Shown piece by piece: positions 1 through 8,337 of a DNA stretch of 64,000 nucleotides (position 1 is the first letter of the stretch; each line of letters opens with the position of its first letter). The notes beneath the pieces were generated by a model. The model worked only from the letters and a program-made list of their open reading frames with translations. It did not search any database and had not been told where the DNA came from. A program made the position numbers and the translations under genes. Origin of the DNA: Streptomyces asoensis (GTDB taxonomy: Bacteria > Actinomycetota > Actinomycetes > Streptomycetales > Streptomycetaceae); assembly GCF_016860545.1 (NCBI RefSeq), contig NZ_BNEB01000002.1, positions 1,488,001 to 1,552,000 of the forward strand. Direction: 5' to 3'.

Positions 1-142
1 CGGTCGGGAGGTTTGGGCCGTGCGGCCGTGGCCAGCCGAAAGGCAGACGACCGCATCGTCCGGGCGACAGGGCGCGGGATGCGGCAGGAGCGCCGGGACC
101 ACCGCGGCGGCGCGCTCCGCCCCGGGACGGACGATCCGACCC

Positions 143-162
143 GGCCCCCGTCGGCGGGGGCC
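143..162. terminator. GC-rich hairpin upstream of the first gene
   Basis: A perfect 8-bp stem (GGCCCCCG / CGGGGGCC) closes a TCGG tetraloop. It lies 43 nt before the first GHKL gene. It may terminate a gene left of the window or act as a leader hairpin. No T-tract follows, which is usual in Streptomyces. Nothing else recognisable lies in bases 1-205. Confidence 0.4.
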
Positions 163-205
163 GCTCCGATCATCGACCGGCCGAGCACACCAGGGGAGCG
201 AAGGG

Positions 206-649
206 ATGCGTACGAACGACTCGACCGACCGTGTGGGCGCGCCGAACGAGAGGTCCGGCCGTGCGGGACACGGCCAGTGCCGTCCGGCCGACGTGCGCAG
301 TGCCATACGCAGAGCGGTGACCGGACGGTGCGGTGCCACCGGGTGCCGCTACGACGAGGACGGCCTCTCCGACGCCCTGCTCGTCGCGTCGGAACTGACC
401 AGCAACGCCATGCTGCACGGCGGCGGCATCACCGGGTTCGACGTCGACGTCGACGAGCGGACGGTGAGCGTCTCCGTCAGCGACCGCAGCGACCGGCTGC
501 CGGTCACCGTCGAACCGGTCGACGGCGAGGGCCGGCGGCGCGTCGGCGGCCGGGGCTGGCCGATCATCTGCCGGCTGGCCCGCGAGGTCAGGGTGTCCTG
601 CCTGCCCTCCGGCGGGAAATGCGTCACCGCCGTCGTACCGGTCTTCTGA
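206..649 (+). CDS. GHKL ATP-binding anti-sigma-like protein
   Basis: A 147-aa RsbW/SpoIIAB-type HATPase-fold protein, the class that binds SigB-family sigma factors or phosphorylates STAS antagonists. The N-box reads SELTSNAMLHGG. A G-rich segment (VGGRGWP) and a closing LPSGGK strand follow. The start at 206 was chosen because GGGGAGCGAAGGG precedes it; a longer frame opens at 20 but lacks a ribosome site. The gene lies 227 nt before a SigB/SigF-type sigma gene, so that sigma factor is a plausible partner. It is clearly paralogous to the GHKL gene at 24736-25185: both share the GGxGWPxxxRLARE stretch. The partner assignment is inference. Confidence 0.8.
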   Translation: MRTNDSTDRVGAPNERSGRAGHGQCRPADVRSAIRRAVTGRCGATGCRYDEDGLSDALLVASELTSNAMLHGGGITGFDVDVDERTVSVSVSDRSDRLPVTVEPVDGEGRRRVGGRGWPIICRLAREVRVSCLPSGGKCVTAVVPVF

Positions 650-653
650 CCCG

Positions 654-669
654 CGGACCGGCCGGTCCG
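654..669. terminator. Perfect 16-nt palindrome after the GHKL gene
   Basis: CGGACCGGCCGGTCCG is a perfect palindrome starting 5 nt after the stop codon of the 206-649 gene. It is most simply part of a terminator. As a dyad it could also be an operator for the sigma gene at 877. No good SigB-type promoter was found in 650-876. Confidence 0.35.
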
Positions 670-876
670 GGGCAGGGGCCGAAGCTGCTCGAAATACTTT
701 TCGGCGGGCGGAGTTTGGGCCTGCGGGGCACGGGCAGACGGAGGTTCGTGCTTCGGACCGGAGGCGCGCCGACGGAAGCGGTTTGACCGCTCCGGGGCGC
801 TGCCCGCGCCTCCGGACGGCAGGAGCTCTCCGTCGTCAAGTCAGTCCCTGAAATCACCGTTCAGGAGCGATACCGC

Positions 877-1695
877 ATGCCCACAGACATGTCGACAAGC
901 CGTCCCGCCGCATCCGCCCCCACGACCGCGCAGCTGCGGCGCTCCCACGACGACGCGCCCGACACCGCCGGCCGGTTCGCCCGGCTGGTCACCCTGGAGG
1001 AGGGGCCGGAGCGGGACGCCGTTCGCGACGAGCTCGTCACCGCCTGGCTGCCCATGGCCCACCGGATCGCCGGCCGCTTCCGCGACCGCGGTGAGGCGAT
1101 CGAGGACCTCCGGCAGGTCGCGGCTCTCGGTCTCGTGAAGGCCGTCGACCGCTTCGACCCCGAGCGCGGGGCCTTCGAGAGTTACGCCGTGCCCACCATC
1201 ACCGGAGAGATCAAGCGTCACTTCCGGGACCGCATGTGGGCGCTGCGGGTGCCCCGCCGGGTGCAGGAACTGCGCAACAAGGTGCGGATCGCGCGCCGTG
1301 AACTCACCCAGAACCCGGGGGTGGCCGAGCCCTCGGTCGCCGACATCGCCACCCACACCGGCCTCACCGAGGAGGAGGTGAGCGCGGGCCTGGAGGCGCT
1401 GGAGAGCTTCAGCACCCTCTCGCTCGACGCCGAGACCTCGGCCGGGGACGACGGGTACAGCCTCGCCGACACCCTCGGCGACTCGGACGCCTCCTTCGAC
1501 ACCGTGGTCGACCGGGAGTCCGCCAAGCAAGGCCTGCGCCGCCTGCCGGAACGCGAGCGCGCCATCCTCTACATGCGTTTTTTCGAGGACATGACACAGA
1601 GCAGGATCGCCGATCAGCTGGGCATCTCCCAGATGCACGTCTCCAGGCTCATCAGCCGCAGTTGCGAGCGGGTGCGCCAGGAGGCGCTGCGCTGA
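877..1695 (+). CDS. SigB/SigF-family RNA polymerase sigma factor
   Basis: A 272-aa sigma-70 group 3 factor of the stress and sporulation family. Region 2 reads EDLRQVAALGLVKAVDRFDP and PTITGEIKRHFRD. Region 3 contains VPRRVQELRNKV. The region 4 helix-turn-helix (about residues 240-261) reads TQSRIADQLGISQMHVSRL. ATG at 877 follows CAGGAGCGATACCGC, a reasonable ribosome site. It is very similar to the sigma factor at 39235-40026, both starting with a DDAPDTA segment, and less similar to the one at 23287-24168. Family members are normally held inactive by a GHKL anti-sigma factor, and one lies directly upstream. Which of the several Streptomyces paralogues this is cannot be told by eye. Confidence 0.93.
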   Translation: MPTDMSTSRPAASAPTTAQLRRSHDDAPDTAGRFARLVTLEEGPERDAVRDELVTAWLPMAHRIAGRFRDRGEAIEDLRQVAALGLVKAVDRFDPERGAFESYAVPTITGEIKRHFRDRMWALRVPRRVQELRNKVRIARRELTQNPGVAEPSVADIATHTGLTEEEVSAGLEALESFSTLSLDAETSAGDDGYSLADTLGDSDASFDTVVDRESAKQGLRRLPERERAILYMRFFEDMTQSRIADQLGISQMHVSRLISRSCERVRQEALR

Positions 1696-1739
1696 ACGGC
1701 AGGACATCCACCCGATCCGAACGGAGGAGAAGCAGACCG

Positions 1740-1982
1740 ATGCTGATGCCCCACCCCGCTGTTCTGCGCACACTCGTCGACGAGTACACGGCGCTCACCC
1801 AGGACGGTTCCGCCGAGAACCAGGCACAGGCCCGCGACCTGGCCTACACGTTGTGCGTGTCCACCGGCACCCGCGACGTACGACACGCCCTGGAGACGGC
1901 GCGGCAGTGGCTCGAGGCCGCGTCCGGCGCCGACGCCGCGGCGGGCCCGTCCACGGGCCACGAGCCGCACGCGTACGCCTGA
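1740..1982 (+). CDS. DUF5133 small regulatory-type protein
   Basis: An 80-aa protein starting MLMPHPAVLRTLVDEYTAL, the characteristic opening of the Streptomyces DUF5133 family, whose function is unknown. ATG at 1740 has ACGGAGGAGAAG just upstream. It follows the sigma gene by 44 nt in the same direction, so the two may be cotranscribed. A second DUF5133 protein lies at 36579-36878, also close to sigma and GHKL genes, which suggests a link to this regulatory circuit. That link is inference from context only. Confidence 0.75.
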   Translation: MLMPHPAVLRTLVDEYTALTQDGSAENQAQARDLAYTLCVSTGTRDVRHALETARQWLEAASGADAAAGPSTGHEPHAYA

Positions 1983-2024
1983 CAGGCCCGTCGGCAGAAG
2001 ACGAGCCACGACACAGGCCCGACC

Positions 2025-2067
2025 CGGCGGGGTGGGTGCACCGGTCTCCGGCGCGCCCACCCCGCCG
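2025..2067 (+). terminator. Strong hairpin terminator after the DUF5133 gene
   Basis: A 15-bp stem (CGGCGGGGTGGGTGC pairing with GCGCCCACCCCGCCG, one U-G wobble) and a 13-nt loop lie 42 nt after the 1740-1982 stop. This probably ends the sigma-DUF5133 transcription unit. Confidence 0.7.
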
Positions 2068-2226
2068 TCGTGCGCCGGGCTCCGCCACCGCACCCCGCCG
2101 CCGCGCGCCGGGTCGAGCTGCCGCGCGCCGGGCCGGGCCTGGACGTGGCCGGGTCCGCGGAGTGTGGCGGGCGCGAGCCGGGGCATCCGGACTCGGCAGG
2201 AACCGGGGATTCTCAGGAGGGGACGC

Positions 2227-3063
2227 ATGGACACGAGTGCTCTGACACGCAACGGCAGAGTCCGGGCGGAGCGGGCGGCACGGGGGTCGGTGACGAAGGG
2301 CGCGGCCAAGGCCGGCTTCGCGGCACGCGGCGTGATCTATCTGCTCGTGGGTCTGCTGGCCCTCCAGATCGCCTTCGGCGACTCCGGGCACGAGGCCGAC
2401 CGCCGGGGCGCGCTGGCCGAGATAGCGGAGAAGCCCTTCGGGTCCGTGCTGCTCTGGGCCCTGGGCGTCGGCCTGGTCGGCATGGCCCTGTGGCGGCTGT
2501 CCGAGGCGGTCTTCGGCGGCGTCGGCGAAGACGGGCGCAGCGCGAAGAAACGCCTGGCCGCACTGGGCCGGTGCGTCTTCTACGCCTTCGTCGCCTACTC
2601 CGTGCTCGCCTTCGCCGCGGGATCGGGCGACGGCGGCGGGTCCAGCGACGAGCAGTCGCGTGACGTCACCGCCCGGGTGCTCGAACTTTCCGGCGGCCGG
2701 TGGATCGTGGGCGCCGCCGGTGTGGGGATCGCCGTCGCGGGCCTGTGGATCGGCGCACGGGCCGTCATGCGCAAGTATCACAAGCACCTGCGGCTCGGTG
2801 AGATGTCCCCGCGCGTGCGGCGCCTGGTGGACGTGACCGGGGTCGGCGGCGGTGCGGCGCGCGGCCTGGTCTTCGCCGCGGCCGGAGTCTTCGCCGTGCG
2901 GGCCGCCGTCGAGTACGAGCCCGACCAGGCCAAGGGGTTCGACGACACCCTGCGCTCGTTCGCGGGCACTCCCGCCGGGCCGGGCCTGCTGGTGGCCGTC
3001 GCCGCCGGGCTCGTCCTCTTCGGACTGTTCTCGTTCGCCATGGCCCGCTGGCGCAAGGTCTGA
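2227..3063 (+). CDS. DUF1206 family membrane protein
   Basis: A 278-aa integral membrane protein with about six hydrophobic helices in three pairs. The first pair includes AGFAARGVIYLLVGLLALQ. The second and third repeat the pattern (GRCVFYAFVAYSVLAF; GGGAARGLVFAAAGVFAVRA). This triplicated arrangement is typical of DUF1206 proteins, whose function is unknown. ATG at 2227 follows a perfect CAGGAGG. It stands alone after the strong terminator at 2025-2067. Confidence 0.8.
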   Translation: MDTSALTRNGRVRAERAARGSVTKGAAKAGFAARGVIYLLVGLLALQIAFGDSGHEADRRGALAEIAEKPFGSVLLWALGVGLVGMALWRLSEAVFGGVGEDGRSAKKRLAALGRCVFYAFVAYSVLAFAAGSGDGGGSSDEQSRDVTARVLELSGGRWIVGAAGVGIAVAGLWIGARAVMRKYHKHLRLGEMSPRVRRLVDVTGVGGGAARGLVFAAAGVFAVRAAVEYEPDQAKGFDDTLRSFAGTPAGPGLLVAVAAGLVLFGLFSFAMARWRKV

Positions 3064-3082
3064 CGACCGGCTGCCGGGGAAC
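3058..3082 (+). promoter_or_regulatory. Candidate SigB-type promoter, near-leaderless gene
   Basis: GTCT at 3058-3061, 15 nt, then GGGAAC at 3077-3082. This fits the SigB-family pattern with the GGGAAY variant of the -10. A start about 8 nt further would fall almost on the ATG at 3092, which has no ribosome site. That agrees with a leaderless message. By-eye match only. Confidence 0.35.
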
Positions 3083-3091
3083 ACGGACGAC

Positions 3092-3523
3092 ATGAACGAA
3101 CCAGAGTTTTCGAACGACGGACGGCCCGTGGACATGTACCTCGACCTTCTGCGCGTCCGGATGGACAGCGAGGACTACCGGCTTCTGCTGAAGGTCGTCG
3201 CGCCCGCTCTGCGCGCTCTCGACGAACAGCGGCCCGAAGGGGTCGACTTCGCCCTCGACCCCGAGGACACCGAGCACCTGCCCCAGCAGATCCGGGACGA
3301 GGCCGCCCTGGTCATCGCCACCGCGGTCACCGGGCGGCTGGACAACCAGCTGGTGGAGATACAGGTCGACGGCACCGGGCCGGTCCGGGTGGTCACCGAC
3401 GCGGCCACCGCTTCCGACCCCGACCGGCTCGCCGAGATCGCCGGCTGCATCCAGCAGCGCCAGCAGGACACCGAGGAACTGCGCGGCATCGCGGCGGCGA
3501 GCGGCATGCCCACGGACTTCTGA
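3092..3523 (+). CDS. Hypothetical acidic protein
   Basis: A 143-aa soluble protein that I do not recognise. It is acidic, has no membrane segment and no signal peptide, and contains a central Q/E-rich helix (CIQQRQQDTEELRGIA). ATG at 3092 was chosen as the first Met with coding-like sequence. No Shine-Dalgarno sequence precedes it; the gene begins 28 nt after the DUF1206 stop. A possible SigB-type promoter ends at 3082, so the message may be leaderless. Confidence 0.65.
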   Translation: MNEPEFSNDGRPVDMYLDLLRVRMDSEDYRLLLKVVAPALRALDEQRPEGVDFALDPEDTEHLPQQIRDEAALVIATAVTGRLDNQLVEIQVDGTGPVRVVTDAATASDPDRLAEIAGCIQQRQQDTEELRGIAAASGMPTDF

Positions 3524-3578
3524 TCCCGGCCCGCCCCGCGCCTCCGGCGCCCCGCCGCCCGCCCCGCTCCACCGGGAC

Positions 3579-3595
3579 GGCGCCCCCGGGGCGCC
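3579..3595 (+). terminator. GC hairpin after the 3092-3523 gene
   Basis: GGCGCCCC and GGGGCGCC flank a single C; as a real hairpin this is a 6-bp stem with a 5-nt loop. It lies 55 nt after the stop codon and is a plausible factor-independent terminator. Confidence 0.4.
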
Positions 3596-4171
3596 GCGCC
3601 ATGCCCCGGCACCAGCCTCCCGCACCCACCGCGACACGGCCCACTGTCGGCGCCGCGCGGTGCCGCGCATGTAGCTGCCCTCGACGCCCTGAGCCACCGC
3701 GGTGCCCCACGCCTGCCCCCGGGGTGCGGAGCCGATACCACCCGGGGCCCGCGCTCTTGCCGCGCTGACGCGCCGCCGCCCCCGCGCCTCAGGCGTGCCC
3801 CCGGCGCTCTGGGCCCACCGCACATCGGCGCCACCGGCGCCCCGCGCCGCTGGAGGCGGCGGCCTCACCGCCCGTGCGTGCCTGCGGACACGGGGCCATG
3901 TCCCCGGCGGCCCGCCGTATTCACGCGCCGGTGCCCCCGCGCTCCGGCGCTGCCGCTCCGGGGTGTGCCACCGGTGTCCAGCCGTCGTTTCCTCGCGCCG
4001 GTTCATTCGGCGGCCTGCTGCCACCACGCGCGGCGGGCTCGAGCGGACTGCGGTCGTCGCACGGTGGTGTCACGGAGCCCGCCGCCATCCCACCCGGGGG
4101 AGCCGCAGCCGACGTCCTGCGGCGCCCGCGTGGCGGTGCCAGCACGTCCGCTGTCGCGACGGGCCACGACG

Positions 4172-4285
4172 TCACTCCGGGCGTCCCGCCCACGCGCTCC
4201 GGGCGTGCCGCCGACCGCGCTCCGGGCGTGCCGTCGGCCGCGCTCCGGGCGTGCCGCCGACCGCACTCCGGGCGTCCCGCCCACC
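4172..4285. repeat. 23-bp tandem repeat, five units
   Basis: Five consecutive units of about 23 bp share the core CTCCGGGCGTGCCGCCGACC. The outer two units are variants with CGTCCCGCCCAC. Units at 4194, 4217 and 4240 are almost identical. The array is intergenic, 145 nt downstream of the FUSC gene (minus strand). No function is evident. Confidence 0.75.
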
Positions 4286-4430
4286 GCACCCCGGCGATCC
4301 CCACGCCCGCCCGCGTCCGCACCGCGTCGTCGTGGTGACACCGGCGCCCCGTCGCGGCTCGCGGCGGTCTGCTGTCACCGTGGCACGGCGGTCGGCCGGC
4401 ACGGCGTGGCGGCTTTCCGCCGCCGCCGGC

Positions 4431-6671
4431 TCACCGGGGGCGTGCCACCGGGGTGGCGAGGGGGCGGGCCAGGCCGACCACTGCCTCGTCGAGGCGCTGG
4501 AGGTGGCGCAGCACCCGGTCGGTGACCCGGCCGTAGCTCGCGGAATCCGGCCCGCCGGACGACAGCAGCGCGGCGACGCTCGGCCCGGTCAGCACCTCGT
4601 CCGTGCTGCGCTCGTCCGCGACCCGCTCGGCGATCGCCGCGATGTTGGCCACGATCCGCCGCCCGGCCCGGCGCAGACGCGGGTCCGCGGTGATCGACCG
4701 CTGGGTCGGCAGCAGCTCCGCCGTCGCCGCAAGGGCGCGTGCGTGGTACGCGCAGGTCTCCAGCAGCGCGACGACGTACCGCGCCGTCTCCCGCCGCGTC
4801 CGCAACGGCGTCACCGGATGCGTCAGGGGCTGCGTGGCGGCCCGCAGATCGGCCAGTGCCTGGTCCAGATCACGGGCCAGGTCCAGCAGATCGGCCGGGG
4901 GCCCGCCGCTCAGCTGCTCCACCGCCGCCTCGGTGACGTCCGTCAGCCGGTCCAGGACGGTGGTCAGCAGCTCGTTCGTCCGCCGGTCGGTGCGCACCGG
5001 CAGCACCAGCGCCGCCGCCACGATGCCGCAGGCGGCCCCCAGCGCCGTCTCCTCCACCCGCAGCACCAGCACCGACATGCTGTAGGTGTGCAGCAGGGTG
5101 TACAGCACACCCAGCGCGGCCGTGACGAAGAACGACATCAGCGTGTACGACAGCGGCGCCGTGTAGAACATCGCGAACACGCACAGCAGCACCACCGCGA
5201 ACGCCGTCCACGTGTGGTGCCCGACCAGTCCCGCGAGCGCGATGCCCGCGACCACGCCGAGCACGGTGCCCAGCAGCCGCCGGTAGCCCTTGACCAGGAT
5301 CTCGCCGGTGGACGCGGTGTTGATGAACACGATCCAGCAGGTGAGCACCGCCCAGTACCAGCGGTGCGCGGACAGCAGCTCGCCGCCGACGATGGCCAGC
5401 GACGACCCGACGGCGACCTGGACGGCGGCCCGGGTCGTCGGCCGCCGCAGCCCCGTCTCCTGCGCGGGCGCCTCCTCGTCCGGTTCGCCCCCGCCCATCG
5501 CGGCGTCCTCCGCGTCCAGTTCCTCGCGGGAGCGCGCGGTCTCGGGGCTGTCGTCGGACTCGTCCTGCGGCCCGTCGAGCGCGATGCGCAGCCCCAGCAC
5601 GGCGCGGGCGGCCTCACCCACGCCCCGGAAGACGTCGCGTACGGCGGGGGAGGCCCGCGGCAGGTTCTCCTCCTCCCGGTAGCCGAGCAGCCGGTTGCGC
5701 ACGTGGGCCGTGGCCGTGCCCTCGGCGACGGGGAGCCTCACCAGCAGTCCCAGCGCCCGCAGGTCACGGCGCAGGACGTCGAGGGACTCGTCCCGCACGG
5801 GGAGGTGGCCGCCCTCGGGCAGCGGCGCCCCCGGCAGATGCAGGGTCAGCGTGTCGGCGCGCTCGGCGCTGCGGGCGGTCAGCACGAGCAGCCCGAGCCG
5901 CTCGGCGGCGATCTCGGCGTCGGCGATCCGGCGCTGCACCAGCCGTGCCGTCGCCTCGTCCCGGGTGCCCTCGTCGAGGCGGCCCTGGATCATCATGGCC
6001 GTCTCGTGCAGCCGGGCGGTGCCCTCGCGCACCTGGGCCACGATCTTCTCGACGTCGTCGGGGCCGGCGTCCAGCAGGTCGAGCTGGGCGTCGATCAGCT
6101 GGGCGAGCCGGGCCCGGAAGGCCTCGCGCAGCCGCTGGAGGATGCCCGCCGGCGTCTGCGGCACCAGCGCGAAACGCGCCACCGCGCTGCACCCGAAGGC
6201 GACCCCGAGCGACGCGTAGAACCCGGGCAGGGTCGATCCGGTGACCCCGACGAACAGGGACAGGAAGTAGACCTGGAAGCCGATCAGTCCCAGCGCCGTG
6301 CCCCGGTCGCCGAACCGTCTGCCGTAGACGGCGCAGAAGATCAGGGCGACGAAGAAGACGTCACCGGCCACCGCCCGGGAGCTGAGCAGGGCCGCCAGCG
6401 ACATCGAGGCGAACGCCACCGGCAGGCCCACCGCCAGGGTGACGGCCTGCCGGTCGCGCTGCTTCTCGCGGATCGCGAACGTGGCGACCATCGCGGCGAT
6501 GGCGCCCGCGACCAGGTGGGACACGTCCGCGCCCAGCAGGGAGAGCACGGCCAGCGTGAGAGAGATCGCGCCGACCGTGCGCAGCCCCGCCGCGAGCCGC
6601 AGCAGCCCCGGATCGGACGCGGCGACCCGGTCGCGCGACCGCGCGGCGGCCGACCGTGCCGCCGCCCGCAC
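4431..6671 (-). CDS. FUSC family inner-membrane protein
   Basis: A 746-aa membrane protein with the two-block layout of fusaric-acid-resistance (FUSC/YccS-like) proteins. The N-terminal helix block covers about residues 25-165, then comes a long charged cytoplasmic segment. A second helix block at about 405-555 includes YWAVLTCWIVFINTAS, followed by a helical C-terminal domain. The family is linked to efflux of aromatic acids and other small molecules; the substrate here is unknown. The start is GTG at 6671, with GGGAGGAAGG about 9 nt upstream. It lies 56 nt after the dehydrogenase gene in the same direction, so cotranscription is likely. Its ribosome site sits inside a short duplicated segment (6682-6734). 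Confidence 0.85.
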   Translation of the reverse strand: MRAAARSAAARSRDRVAASDPGLLRLAAGLRTVGAISLTLAVLSLLGADVSHLVAGAIAAMVATFAIREKQRDRQAVTLAVGLPVAFASMSLAALLSSRAVAGDVFFVALIFCAVYGRRFGDRGTALGLIGFQVYFLSLFVGVTGSTLPGFYASLGVAFGCSAVARFALVPQTPAGILQRLREAFRARLAQLIDAQLDLLDAGPDDVEKIVAQVREGTARLHETAMMIQGRLDEGTRDEATARLVQRRIADAEIAAERLGLLVLTARSAERADTLTLHLPGAPLPEGGHLPVRDESLDVLRRDLRALGLLVRLPVAEGTATAHVRNRLLGYREEENLPRASPAVRDVFRGVGEAARAVLGLRIALDGPQDESDDSPETARSREELDAEDAAMGGGEPDEEAPAQETGLRRPTTRAAVQVAVGSSLAIVGGELLSAHRWYWAVLTCWIVFINTASTGEILVKGYRRLLGTVLGVVAGIALAGLVGHHTWTAFAVVLLCVFAMFYTAPLSYTLMSFFVTAALGVLYTLLHTYSMSVLVLRVEETALGAACGIVAAALVLPVRTDRRTNELLTTVLDRLTDVTEAAVEQLSGGPPADLLDLARDLDQALADLRAATQPLTHPVTPLRTRRETARYVVALLETCAYHARALAATAELLPTQRSITADPRLRRAGRRIVANIAAIAERVADERSTDEVLTGPSVAALLSSGGPDSASYGRVTDRVLRHLQRLDEAVVGLARPLATPVARPR

Positions 6672-6681
6672 GCCGCCGTCC

Positions 6682-6734
6682 TTCCTCCCGCTGTCCGTGC
6701 TCAGGCGTTTCCTCCCGCTGTCCGTGCTCAGGCG
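6682..6734. repeat. 26-bp tandem duplication carrying a ribosome site
   Basis: A 26-bp segment is present twice with a 27-bp period (6682-6707 and 6709-6734) and no mismatch. The second copy includes the last bases of the dehydrogenase gene. On the minus strand each copy contains GGGAGGAA, so the Shine-Dalgarno sequence of the FUSC gene is duplicated. The copy nearest the FUSC start is the functional one by spacing. Confidence 0.85.
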
Positions 6735-8104
6735 CTCTGCGACCCGGTTCCCTCGATCTGGGCCCGGACCTGCTCGGGCGACAGATAGCTGTCCGTGTAC
6801 TCGAAGTCCTTGAGCTTCGCCGCCCGGCGCGCCTGGAAGCCGGTGCGCACGAAGTCGTCGCCGGCGATCGCGTTGAGCGTCCAGTTCGTCAGCACCCGCG
6901 CCTTGGCCACCCCGGTGCGCAGCGCCGACCAGTGGTAGCCGCGGGCCACCGCCTGCGCGGGCAGCCCGCGCAGTTCGATGCCGAGCGGCTTGGAGACGGC
7001 GTCGGTGCCGCCGAGGTCGACGACCAGACCGAGGTCCTTGTGCACGTACGGACGCAGCTCGCGGCCCCGGAGCGTCGCGATGACGTTGTCGGCGACGACC
7101 TTGCCCTGCCGCATCGCGTGCTGCGCGGTAGGCGGGCAGATGGCGCCCTCCTCGCCCTTGGCCTCGTCGGGTACGGCGGCGGCGTCACCGAGGGCGAACA
7201 CCCCGTCGTGGCCGGGCAGCTTCATCTCGGCGTTGACGGCGAGCCGCCCGCGGACCGTCTCCGCGCCGAGCGTCGCGATGAGCGGGCTCGCCACGACCCC
7301 CGCCGTCCAGATCAGCGTGCGGGTCGGGACCACCCGGCCGTCGGTGAAGGTGACCTCCTCAGGGCCCGCCTTGGCGATGGACACACCCAGCGAGATGTCG
7401 ACACCGCGCTTGCGCAGCACCTCCTGGGCGCTGCGCCCGAGCTTGTCGCCGAGCTCGGGCATCAGCTTCGGCGCGATGTCGATCAGGTGCCACTTGATCA
7501 GGCTCGGGTCGAGGTTCGGGTAGCGCTTGACGGCGTTGTGGGTGAGGAGCTGGAGACAGGCGGCCGTCTCGGTGCCGGCGTAACCGCCGCCGACGACCAC
7601 GAACTGGAGCCGCGAGGTGCGCTCGACGGGGTCGTTGCTGGCGTCGGCCAGGTCGAGCTGGCTGATGACGTGGTCGCGGATGTACGCGGCCTCGGCGAGC
7701 GTCTTCATCCCGAAGGCGTGCTCGGTGAGCCCGGGGATGTCGAAGGTGCGCGTCACGCTGCCGGGGGCCAGCACGATGTAGTCGTAGGGCTCGTTGACGA
7801 TCTCGTCGGTGATGGTCCGGATGACGCAGACCTTCGACGTCAGGTCCACGCCGATGGCGCCGCCGGGAATGATCCGGGTGCGGTACTTCTTGCTGCGGCG
7901 CAGCGAGACCGCGATCGACTGGGGTGTCAGCACCCCCGAGGCGACCTGGGGGAGCAGCGGCAGATAGAGCTGGTAGGCGAACGGCGTCACCAAAGTGACG
8001 TCCGCCTCCGCGGCGGAGAGCTGGCGTTCCAGACGCTGGACGCACCCCACCCCCGCGAAGCCGGCGCCCACCACCAGGATCCTGGGTCGTGTCACGATGT
8101 CCAT
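6728..8104 (-). CDS. ndh: Type II NADH dehydrogenase-like flavoprotein
   Basis: A 458-aa NAD(P)/FAD-dependent oxidoreductase of the NDH-2 type, which passes electrons from NADH to quinone without pumping protons. The N-terminal FAD motif is ILVVGAGFAGVGC (about residues 8-20). A second dinucleotide motif is FVVVGGGYAGTETA (about 165-178), and the FAD-contact motif is GVFALGDAAAVP (about 310). The start was set at ATG 8104, after AGAAAGGG; the frame continues upstream without motifs. FUSC follows downstream. A SigB-type promoter match at 8253-8278 would make this gene part of the stress regulon. Family members also include sulfide:quinone reductases, but the motif pattern favours NDH-2. Confidence 0.87.
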   Translation of the reverse strand: MDIVTRPRILVVGAGFAGVGCVQRLERQLSAAEADVTLVTPFAYQLYLPLLPQVASGVLTPQSIAVSLRRSKKYRTRIIPGGAIGVDLTSKVCVIRTITDEIVNEPYDYIVLAPGSVTRTFDIPGLTEHAFGMKTLAEAAYIRDHVISQLDLADASNDPVERTSRLQFVVVGGGYAGTETAACLQLLTHNAVKRYPNLDPSLIKWHLIDIAPKLMPELGDKLGRSAQEVLRKRGVDISLGVSIAKAGPEEVTFTDGRVVPTRTLIWTAGVVASPLIATLGAETVRGRLAVNAEMKLPGHDGVFALGDAAAVPDEAKGEEGAICPPTAQHAMRQGKVVADNVIATLRGRELRPYVHKDLGLVVDLGGTDAVSKPLGIELRGLPAQAVARGYHWSALRTGVAKARVLTNWTLNAIAGDDFVRTGFQARRAAKLKDFEYTDSYLSPEQVRAQIEGTGSQSA

Positions 8105-8252
8105 CCCTTTCTGCGGCTCCAGGCGGTCTGCCCCGACGTCATGCGCGTGCCCGCCCGCGGGCGCTTCGCACCTCATCGATCCCACCGCGCCCGGACGGGT
8201 TCCGCCAGCCGGGCGAGGCATGCAGACGAACGTTTCTCCTGAGGTCACCGTC

Positions 8253-8278
8253 GTACCCCGGGAACCACCTGTGTACGC
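8253..8278 (-). promoter_or_regulatory. SigB-type promoter match upstream of ndh
   Basis: On the minus strand GCGT (8278-8275), 16 nt, then GGGTAC (8258-8253) fits the known Streptomyces SigB consensus GNNT-N14-16-GGGTAY exactly. It would give a leader of about 140 nt for the dehydrogenase gene. Its -35 abuts that of the divergent promoter at 8271-8295. Confidence 0.55.
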
Positions 8279-8295
8279 CCGCCGGCTTCGGGTAC
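8271..8295 (+). promoter_or_regulatory. SigB-type promoter match upstream of the first MarR gene
   Basis: GTGT (8271-8274), 15 nt, then GGGTAC (8290-8295) fits the SigB consensus exactly. It reads toward the MarR gene whose start is at 8338. It is back to back with the ndh promoter, and together their -35 regions form the near-palindrome GTGTACGC. Confidence 0.55.
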
Positions 8296-8337
8296 GCCGA
8301 CGTACATGACGATCGCGGAGGCCGGAGGGTAGTGGCT

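Larger units (their letters stand above)
3524..4430. other. 907-bp gene-poor, low-complexity region
   Basis: No convincing coding region on either strand. Long open frames exist in all phases, but their translations are Arg/Pro/Ala-rich and carry no family motif. A hairpin (3579-3595) follows the 3092 gene, and a 23-bp tandem array occupies 4172-4285. A minus-strand stretch around 3600-3720 has short runs of plausible protein but no domain. It may be the remnant of a lost gene. Confidence 0.5.

Noticed and set aside
3702..6788. 1028-codon plus-strand frame opposite the FUSC gene
   Set aside because: Arg/Gln/His-rich translation without a domain; it is a by-product of high G+C on the opposite strand.
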